From: Aurantiochytrium sp. KH105
Taxonomy: Eukaryota; Sar; Bigyra; Thraustochytrida; Thraustochytriidae
NCBI GenBank assembly: GCA_003116975.1
Contig: BGKB01000161.1
Coordinates: forward strand, 100,599 to 164,598
Direction of reading: 5' to 3'
Length of the DNA: 64,000 nt
In this document: one piece after another, positions 57,662 to 64,000 of the stretch
How positions within the stretch are numbered: position 1 is the stretch's first letter
Layout of the letters: each line of letters begins with the position of its first letter
Notes under the pieces: model-generated
What the model was told of the DNA's origin: nothing
The model's database searches: none
The model's input: only the letters and a program-made list of their open reading frames with translations
Made by a program: the position numbers and the translations under genes

Positions 57662-59917
57662 TTAAAGGTCGGTATTGATGGAAGGAGCGACGCTGAAGGG
57701 AACGTAGGAATCGCTCGACGCGTAGATTGCCTCGACGATAGCCTCGAACTTGCGGTAGGTGAAGTCCCGCTTGAGCTTGAGCGAGGGCGTAATTTCACCA
57801 GTTTCGATGGAGAAGTCCTGCGGCAAAATGGTGAACTTTTGCACCTTGCATGCGTTCGACACCATCACGCTGTCATCCTTGTTAACGGCCTTGATGGCAT
57901 CTGTGATGGCGGTGATGAATTTTTCAGACTCGCAAGCCTGCGAAATGGTTGTGACGCCCTCCTCAAAGTCAGCAGCTTCGGCATCAAGCTCGTCCGTGCC
58001 TGGATGCTCGCCCGTGGCGCCCTTGGCTTTGAGTGTCAAGAGCATGATGTTGAACTTGCGTTTGTCACCGATCATGATGGCGTTGGAAATGAGCGGGCAC
58101 TTGAGCTTGAGCGCATTCTCGATGGGGGCTGGGGGGATGTTCTCGCCACCTGCAGTGACAATGAGTTCCTTGTAGCGGCCCGTCACGCGGAACATGTTGC
58201 GCACGTCCTTGCTACCCTTGTCGCCGCTGTGGAGGAAGCCGTCGGCATCAATGGTCTCAGCATTCTTCTTGCGAATCTCCTCGACGTGCTCTTTGCCGAG
58301 CTTTGGGTTTGCCAAGTATCCCATCATGACGTGACGGCCACGGAAGCAGAGCTCGCCCTGCGACTCTTCCGAAGGGAAGTCAAAGTCTTCGGCCGGAGGA
58401 CACTCGGTCTTGGACCCATCATCGGCGATGCGAAAGATCCTGACCTGAACGCCCTCCATCTCGTAGCCAATGGATCCACGCAAGTGGCAGCGATCCGTGC
58501 TCCACGTGGTGGCGCCCATGTTCTCAGACATGCCGTACGTCTCGTTGATGTTGAGTCCAAGCTGAGCAAAGTAGTCCGTGGTCTCCACAGAAAGAGGGGC
58601 GCCGCCGCTAAAGATGAATTTGGCCTTGTTGAGACCGAGCGCCTCATGGACCTTGCCAAGGACCTTTTTCGCCATACCGTTCATAAGGTGAGCCTTGCCA
58701 TTGCCGCCAAGAAGCATGCTGTCCTGCGCATACTTGCCGTGACCCTTGGCCCACGTGGAAATGGTCTTTTTCATTCCCGTGTTGGCGGCACCGACAGCCT
58801 TGACCTTTTCCGCAATCTTTTCGTAGACGCGAGGGACGCCCATAAAGAGCGTGGGGCGCACTGCCTGCAGGCGTTTGCCCAAGGTACCCGCCTTGAGATC
58901 GTACGGACGAGCAAAGTACGAGGTCACGTAGGGGGTCTTGTACGCAGTGACGACGATGGGCGAGATGATGTCGACCATCATACCGGCAACGTGGGAGAGA
59001 GGCAGAAAGGAGATGATGCGCTCGGGCTCATCGGTCGTTCCAACAGGAGAGACGCCGCGATCGACGACGCAGTAGCTCTCAAAGAGAATGTTGTCGTGAC
59101 TGACCATGACAGCCTTGGGCATGCCGGTGGTACCACTGGTGAAAACCAAACAGGCGACATTGCCCGGCTCGGTGGCTTCGATAAGCTCCTCGAGCTCTTC
59201 ATCGCTGCCTTCTGTGTTGCCGAGCTCAATGAGCGAGTCCCAGGTGAGGACCTGGACCGTGGAGCCATCGGAGCGCGTAATCTCGCTTCTTTCGCAGCCC
59301 CAGGTGACGATGGCCTTGAGGTAGGGAAGATCGTCAATTTGGGTCGCGAATTTCTCAAAGTTAGAGTCCGTATCCACCACAGCCACGACGCCGTCGGCAA
59401 GCTTGGTCTTATAGGCGACCTGGTTCTTGGTGTCGGTGGGGTAGATACCGGCCGCTTTGCCGCCGAACATCATGGCGGCCATTTCGGACATGAACCACTC
59501 GGGTGAGTTGAAGCCAAGGATCATGACAGCATCATAGCGGACCGCGCCGAGTTTGAGGAAACCCTTGGCGGCAGCGCGCGAGTCTTCGTAGTACTCCTTC
59601 CACGTCCAGGTCTTCCACTTGGCAAGGGGAAGAGAGTCCGCCGTGTTGGCGCCCTCGAAGGGCGGCAGCGGTCGCTCGACGCGAAGAGCCGGTTTGTTCG
59701 GCCAGTTCGTGGCGGCCAGCTTGAAAGCATCCATCAGAGTATCTTCGGGTGCTCCACCTTGGCTCGCAGGAGCAGCGATGCCCTTTTCAGCAAAACGAAT
59801 TTTGGCCACATCGTCCTTGTACATGTACCAGCGGGGAGCGTCGTCGCTGTAATCGGGGCTATATTCCAGATCCCACGTAGGACCGGCGGCCGCCGGCTTG
59901 CTTGCGGGGTTGCCCAT
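57662..59917 (-). CDS. Bubblegum-type long-chain acyl-CoA synthetase, copy 1
   Basis: A 751-residue AMP-forming acyl-CoA synthetase, nearest the ACSBG group (TWTWKEYYEDSRAAAKGFLKLG near the start). AMP-binding motif: CLVFTSGTTGMPKAVMVSHDN. Other blocks are YGMSENMG and the C-terminal GYLANPKL, SGDKGSKDVRN and a conserved lysine region (SLKLKRDF). It activates fatty acids to acyl-CoA. The N-terminus reads MGNPASKP, an N-myristoylation consensus, so membrane attachment by myristate is predicted; the two mature N-termini of the pair are the only clear targeting signal. Roughly two thirds of residues match copy 2. Both lie head to tail with 1.6 kb between, a tandem duplication. Confidence 0.92.
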   Translation of the reverse strand: MGNPASKPAAAGPTWDLEYSPDYSDDAPRWYMYKDDVAKIRFAEKGIAAPASQGGAPEDTLMDAFKLAATNWPNKPALRVERPLPPFEGANTADSLPLAKWKTWTWKEYYEDSRAAAKGFLKLGAVRYDAVMILGFNSPEWFMSEMAAMMFGGKAAGIYPTDTKNQVAYKTKLADGVVAVVDTDSNFEKFATQIDDLPYLKAIVTWGCERSEITRSDGSTVQVLTWDSLIELGNTEGSDEELEELIEATEPGNVACLVFTSGTTGMPKAVMVSHDNILFESYCVVDRGVSPVGTTDEPERIISFLPLSHVAGMMVDIISPIVVTAYKTPYVTSYFARPYDLKAGTLGKRLQAVRPTLFMGVPRVYEKIAEKVKAVGAANTGMKKTISTWAKGHGKYAQDSMLLGGNGKAHLMNGMAKKVLGKVHEALGLNKAKFIFSGGAPLSVETTDYFAQLGLNINETYGMSENMGATTWSTDRCHLRGSIGYEMEGVQVRIFRIADDGSKTECPPAEDFDFPSEESQGELCFRGRHVMMGYLANPKLGKEHVEEIRKKNAETIDADGFLHSGDKGSKDVRNMFRVTGRYKELIVTAGGENIPPAPIENALKLKCPLISNAIMIGDKRKFNIMLLTLKAKGATGEHPGTDELDAEAADFEEGVTTISQACESEKFITAITDAIKAVNKDDSVMVSNACKVQKFTILPQDFSIETGEITPSLKLKRDFTYRKFEAIVEAIYASSDSYVPFSVAPSINTDL

Positions 59918-60368
59918 GTTGGTTGTTTGGTTACTTGCGTGTCGAGTTCAGGTCGAGCAGAAGACAACAACAACAACAACAACAAAACCAACGACAGCAA
60001 CAAAGACAGTTGTTCACTTGTTCCTTTTCCGTCTGCATATACGTAAATTATACCCAAAAAAGGTTAGTCGACTGCACTCCGAGTGAATCTGGCTGGAAAT
60101 TTCTCCTTTACTCGAAATCTCCTTTTCCTTTTTCCTTGCCCCTTCCTTATACGACAACAGCAGCAGCAAGTTACTGAAAGACCTCTCAAGAGCAACGCGC
60201 CTGCAACAACAACGCGTGCACAGCGGGAGCAGCAGTAGAAGGAACACATCTCGACGTGTTTTCTGTCATGGTGAAGCCATTTCAGCGGGGAAAGGGAAGC
60301 CCCAAACACACGCTATCTTGTGCATCTCATGCTCGCTCGCCTGCACAGCCTGAACAGATACGGCCTGG

Positions 60369-60405
<37 letters not shown>

Positions 60406-61502
60406 CCTCCCTCCCTCGCCCGCTCGCGCTCATCCTTCTCCCTCGCTTCTCTTCGCGACCTTCTTTACGCGGGGACGTGCTCCGCTTTTCCTTTTTCCTT
60501 TCCTTCGCGTGCCCCGATTCGAGCGAGACGCGTCTTGCGGAGTTTTCATTCGTCGTGCCAGTCATAACACGCGTCCCTGCATTCTAGCCCGCGCCCGCGA
60601 CCGCGTCGTCCATTCGCTCGTCCCCGCTCCCGCGCCCGCTCTCGCCCTCATCCGTGCTCTCGTCCTCGCGCGCTCGTACCTTGGGTGAGTCGCACGTCTG
60701 CCTCGCGATCGAGGTTTGTTTCTTTGTTTCTGTTTTCTCGTAGATGGTGTCTCTTGCTCTGCTTCTTCGACCGAGAAGCCGTCTCGCGCGGGCGCCTAGA
60801 CAGGGCCTAGGGCCCCCTAGGCACGCACGGGTGTGCACGCGGTCGTCGTCATCGTCGTCGCGCTGGGCTTGGGCGGGACGTGCGATGCGAACGCACGCTG
60901 CAGCAGCTGACTGTGACTGACACAGCGACGCCCACGTGCGTCTTCGGCAGATAGTGCAGATGTGCGCGTGCACAGCGCATGCCTCCGAGGCAGCCTCGGT
61001 CACGTTGTTGGATCCTGACCGGTCACTGGCGGCCGAAACGAAGACGGCGCAGGGGCCGAGGCAGGGGCCGTGGTGGGTCGGCGGGTGCCTTGGAAACGCC
61101 AGCCACATGCCGGCAGCTGCAGATGCAGGAGCAACCAGGTGCTAAGCACTGCAAGCATGACTATCAGCTGCAGCAGCTGCTGCTGCAGCAGCAGCATGGA
61201 GTGCATGTTTTGCGCCACGAGCTATTTATCATTTATACTTTGTACGGATTTGGTTACGCAAAACCGCAGCCGCCGCCGCAGCCGCCTGCGGTCGCGATCG
61301 TCAGCGTTATGCTTGCGTGAGTGCGTGGGGCGAGAGCCTCGAAGAAGTCAAGACCGACCGAGCTCCGACCTCCGAAGAGCCAGCTTTAGCTGGCGGCTGC
61401 GACTGCAGCAGCCTGGCAGCTAGTTCTCCGTGGGCCGCTTCAGCAGCTCGTTCAGTGATCGGTGCACCAGTCAAGATGGACGCTTTACCTTCACGTTCAC
61501 GT
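59918..61502. other. Promoter region of copy 1, no gene
   Basis: 1,585 bp. It has an AT-rich leader, a (CAA)n run near 59966-59984, an (AATC)n microsatellite (60370-60405), and a CTG/CAG-rich stretch near 61165-61197. Only overlapping, biased open frames. No RNA gene recognised. Confidence 0.5.
60370..60405. repeat. (AATC)n microsatellite
   Basis: Eight or nine AATC units between the two acyl-CoA synthetase genes, about 450 bp upstream of the copy 1 start. Confidence 0.9.
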
Positions 61503-63746
61503 CTACTTGCTCTCGGAATACGGGACGTAGACATCCTTGGACTCGTAGATCTTCTCGATCAGGGCATCGTGCTTGGCCTGCGCCACCGAACGCTTCAGCT
61601 TGAGCGAAGGCGTGATCTCATCTGTCTCCACCGAAAAGTCCTGCGGGAGGATCGTAAACTTCTGCACCTTGCAAGCATTCGACACCATCACCGAGTCGTC
61701 CGCATTCACGGCCTTGATGGCGTCGGTGATGGCCTTGATGAACTTGGCAGACTTGCACGCCTGCGAGATCTTCGTCACACCTTCCTCGAAAGTGGCAGCC
61801 GCGCTGGCGAGCTCGTCGGTACCTGGTTGCTCGCCCGTCGCGCCCTGCGCACACAGCGTCACGAGCATGATGTTGAACTTGCGCTTGTCGCCGACCATCA
61901 TGGCGTTGGAAATGAGCGGGCACCGCTTCTTTACAGCATTCTCGATCGGAACAGGCGCCACGTTCTCACCACCGGCAGTGATGATGATCTCCTTGTACCG
62001 ACCAGTGATGCGGAGCATGTGCCGCTTGTCCTTGCTGCCCTTGTCGCCACTGTGCAAAAAACCGTCAGAGTCGATGGTCTCGGCGTTCTTCTTGCGGATC
62101 TCCTCCACGTGGGCATCGCCCAGCTTCGGATTGGCGAGGTAGCCCATCATGATGTGGCGGCCACGAAAGCACACCTCACCCTGAGCAGCCTCGGAAGGGG
62201 CGTCAAAGTCCTCGGCCAGAGGACACTCAGTCTTGCTGCTTCCGTCGTGAGCGACGTTGAAGACCTTGACCTGGGTTCCGTCGACCTCGTAGCCGATGCT
62301 TCCGCGCACATGGCAGCGATCCGTGCTCCACGTCGTCGCGCCAGTGCATTCGGACATGCCGTAGACTTCGTTGATGTTGATGCCGAGGGTGCCAAAGTAC
62401 TCTGATGTCTCGACAGCTAGAGGGGCAGCTCCAGAAAGGATGAATTTGGCCTGATCCAGACCAAGAGCCTCGTGGATCTTGCCAAGGATCTTGGATGCCA
62501 AGGGGTAAAGGTATCCCTGCGCACCCGAGCCGCCGAGAACCATGTTGTCCTGCGTGTACTTGCCATGGCTCTTGGCCCAGGTGGAGATGGCCTTTTTCAG
62601 GCCCGTCGATGTGGCGCCAATCGCCTTGAGCTTTTCGGCAATCTTCTCGTACACGCGGGGCACGGCGAGAAAGAAGGTGGGACGCACGGCGCGCAGACGG
62701 TCCCCAAACATGCCCGCTTTGAGGTCGTAGGGGCGCGCGAAGTGAGCAGTGATCCAGCCGCGCTTGTAAGCGGTGCCTACGATGGGAAGAATAATGTCAA
62801 CCATCATTCCTGCGACATGTGAGAGCGGCAGGTACGAGATGATGCGCTCTTGTTCGGGCTCAGCAGAGATCATGGGCGCTCCATGTGCCAGAATGCTAAA
62901 GCTCTCATAGATCAAGTTATCGTGGCTCACCATGACGGCCTTGGGCATGCCTGTGGTTCCGCTGGTGAACACCAGGCACGCGAGGTTGCCCGGCTCCGTG
63001 GCCTCGATGAGCTCGTCCAGGTCCTCGTCGCTGCCCTCCGTGCGTCCGAGCTCAACAAGCGAAGCCCAGTCCATCACCTTGACCACAGAGCCATCGCTAC
63101 GCTTGAGGTCGCTCTTGCTGCAGCTCCAAGTAACAATGGCCTTGATGTATGGCAGATCGTCGATCTGGGTGGCGAACTTGTCAAAGTGCGCAGCGGTCTC
63201 TACCACGGCCACGGCGCCATCGGCCAGCTCGCTCTTGTAGGCGACCTGAGCAGAGGTGTCAGTGGGGTAAATGCCGGCCGCCTTGCCGCCCATCATCATG
63301 GCGCCGATTTCGGACATGAACCATTCCGGTGAGTTGAAGCCGAGGATCATGATGCCATCATAGCGAACGGCGCCAAGCTTGAGAAAAGCTTTGGCAGCCG
63401 CGCGCGATTCCTCGTAGTACTCTTTCCAGGTCCACGTCTTCCAGTTTTCGACGGGGTCCGAGGGCGCGGCGGTCATATCCTTGGCGAGCGGCGGCGAGGG
63501 GCGCTCCGCACGGAGCGCAGGTTTGTCGGGCCAGTTAATGGCGGCGAGCTTGATGGCGTCGACGATGGTGCCTTCGGGCGCGCCGCCTTTGGCTGCGCGA
63601 GCGGCGATGCCTTTTTCTGCAAAGCGGATTTTGGCGACATCATCCTTGAACATGTGCCACTTGGGTGCATCGTCGCTGTAGTCCGGAATGTACTCTGCAT
63701 CCCAGCACGGGCCCGCCGTGGCCGGCTTGGACTCTGCGCTGCCCAT
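61503..63746 (-). CDS. Bubblegum-type long-chain acyl-CoA synthetase, copy 2
   Basis: A 747-residue paralogue of the gene at 57662-59917. The same landmarks occur: MGSAESKP at the N-terminus (again an N-myristoylation consensus), TWTWKEYYEESRAAAKAFLKLG, CLVFTSGTTGMPKAVMVSHDN, YGMSECTG, RGRHIMMGYLANPKL, HSGDKGSKDKRH. It lacks the C-terminal INTDL of copy 1 and ends in YVPYSESK. The catalytic residues I can recognise are all kept, so both copies are probably active. Differences cluster in a segment after the N-terminal 60 residues and in the loop before LGGSGAQGY. Confidence 0.92.
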   Translation of the reverse strand: MGSAESKPATAGPCWDAEYIPDYSDDAPKWHMFKDDVAKIRFAEKGIAARAAKGGAPEGTIVDAIKLAAINWPDKPALRAERPSPPLAKDMTAAPSDPVENWKTWTWKEYYEESRAAAKAFLKLGAVRYDGIMILGFNSPEWFMSEIGAMMMGGKAAGIYPTDTSAQVAYKSELADGAVAVVETAAHFDKFATQIDDLPYIKAIVTWSCSKSDLKRSDGSVVKVMDWASLVELGRTEGSDEDLDELIEATEPGNLACLVFTSGTTGMPKAVMVSHDNLIYESFSILAHGAPMISAEPEQERIISYLPLSHVAGMMVDIILPIVGTAYKRGWITAHFARPYDLKAGMFGDRLRAVRPTFFLAVPRVYEKIAEKLKAIGATSTGLKKAISTWAKSHGKYTQDNMVLGGSGAQGYLYPLASKILGKIHEALGLDQAKFILSGAAPLAVETSEYFGTLGININEVYGMSECTGATTWSTDRCHVRGSIGYEVDGTQVKVFNVAHDGSSKTECPLAEDFDAPSEAAQGEVCFRGRHIMMGYLANPKLGDAHVEEIRKKNAETIDSDGFLHSGDKGSKDKRHMLRITGRYKEIIITAGGENVAPVPIENAVKKRCPLISNAMMVGDKRKFNIMLVTLCAQGATGEQPGTDELASAAATFEEGVTKISQACKSAKFIKAITDAIKAVNADDSVMVSNACKVQKFTILPQDFSVETDEITPSLKLKRSVAQAKHDALIEKIYESKDVYVPYSESK

Positions 63747-64000
63747 GGTCTGATCTGTCTCTCGCTCGACGCAGGTCCCTCGCTTTGACCACTGCTCCTC
63801 GGTTCGTTAGGGGTCCCTTGGTCAGTCTGGTCCACCCTCCCTCTCTCCCTTGTGTTTGCGATTTGCTCGCCGGCAGTCTGCGGCGCGAGCCACCGCAAGC
63901 AGCAGCAGCTGCAGCTGCAACTGCAAGCAAGGTCCATTTCCCTCCCCCTGGCCGCGTCGATGGAGAAGCCCATTTTGGACCGACGGGGTACTTACTCTAC
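63747..64000. other. Leader of copy 2 at the window edge
   Basis: 254 bp. It is pyrimidine-rich, then has a GCAGCAGCAGCTGCAGCTGC-like palindromic stretch at 63895-63930. The promoter of copy 2 may continue beyond the window. Confidence 0.5.

Noticed and set aside
57503-59506. A 667-codon open frame antisense to the first acyl-CoA synthetase, and a similar one at 61317-62405 antisense to the second
   Set aside because: The sense proteins match a known family end to end. The antisense frames appear in both copies as a consequence of biased codon use and have no recognisable domain.
1-64000. tRNA, rRNA, CRISPR, operon or phage-type features
   Set aside because: The genes are eukaryotic and I saw no tRNA T-loop-like structure or spaced repeat array by eye. 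A covariance-model scan would be needed to exclude small RNAs.

Overview
The window is nuclear DNA of a flagellated, GC-rich protist. A stramenopile of the thraustochytrid (Labyrinthulomycetes) type fits best. Genes are long, densely packed on both strands and mostly intronless. The few introns are short (65-97 bp, GT..AG). Gene content is eukaryotic: GARP tethering, a PI4-kinase beta, V-ATPase subunit e, exosome and EDRF1 homologues. There is also a cilium-associated CFAP418 homologue and a secreted EGF-module protein of the kind seen in stramenopile flagellar-hair and surface proteins. The lineage call is inference from gene content and architecture, not from a marker gene.

Layout. 1-13 kb: an exosome RNase PH-fold subunit (MTR3-like), a membrane-anchored M14 carboxypeptidase, a 2,075-residue coiled-coil protein, an ankyrin protein and MYG1. 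13.5-22.6 kb: an unresolved open frame, a two-exon GT60 glycosyltransferase, a PhyH-family oxygenase, the four-exon CFAP418 homologue (assembled here from splice signals), a MAPEG protein, a DUF1697 protein and a DinB-fold protein. 22.9-31.7 kb: an OSCA/TMEM63 channel, VPS52 and a PH-domain PI4K beta. 32.36-34.21 kb: a DNA transposon with 43-bp terminal inverted repeats carrying only a Myb/SANT-like gene. 34.7-43.5 kb: a CAP-Gly/TPR/ankyrin protein ending in a CaaX box, EDRF1 and AFG2. 43.9-51.2 kb: the EGF-module protein, a possibly frameshifted open frame, a multi-pass membrane protein, a zinc alcohol dehydrogenase, and APRT facing a small membrane-protein ORF whose start codon overlaps its own. 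51.6-64 kb: three small EF-hand or coiled-coil proteins, V-ATPase subunit e, and a tandem pair of bubblegum-type acyl-CoA synthetases, both with an N-myristoylation consensus.

There are no operons and no RNA genes that I could identify. Several neighbours share membrane-trafficking or phosphoinositide themes (VPS52, PI4KB, V-ATPase e, OSCA), but nothing shows co-regulation. I saw no clear new multi-gene system. The most unusual items are the Myb/SANT-only TIR element, the divergent gene pair sharing one CATG as both start codons, the prenylatable CAP-Gly/TPR/ankyrin fusion, and the paired N-myristoylation signals on the acyl-CoA synthetases. Long antisense open frames are common opposite GC-rich genes and were discounted.
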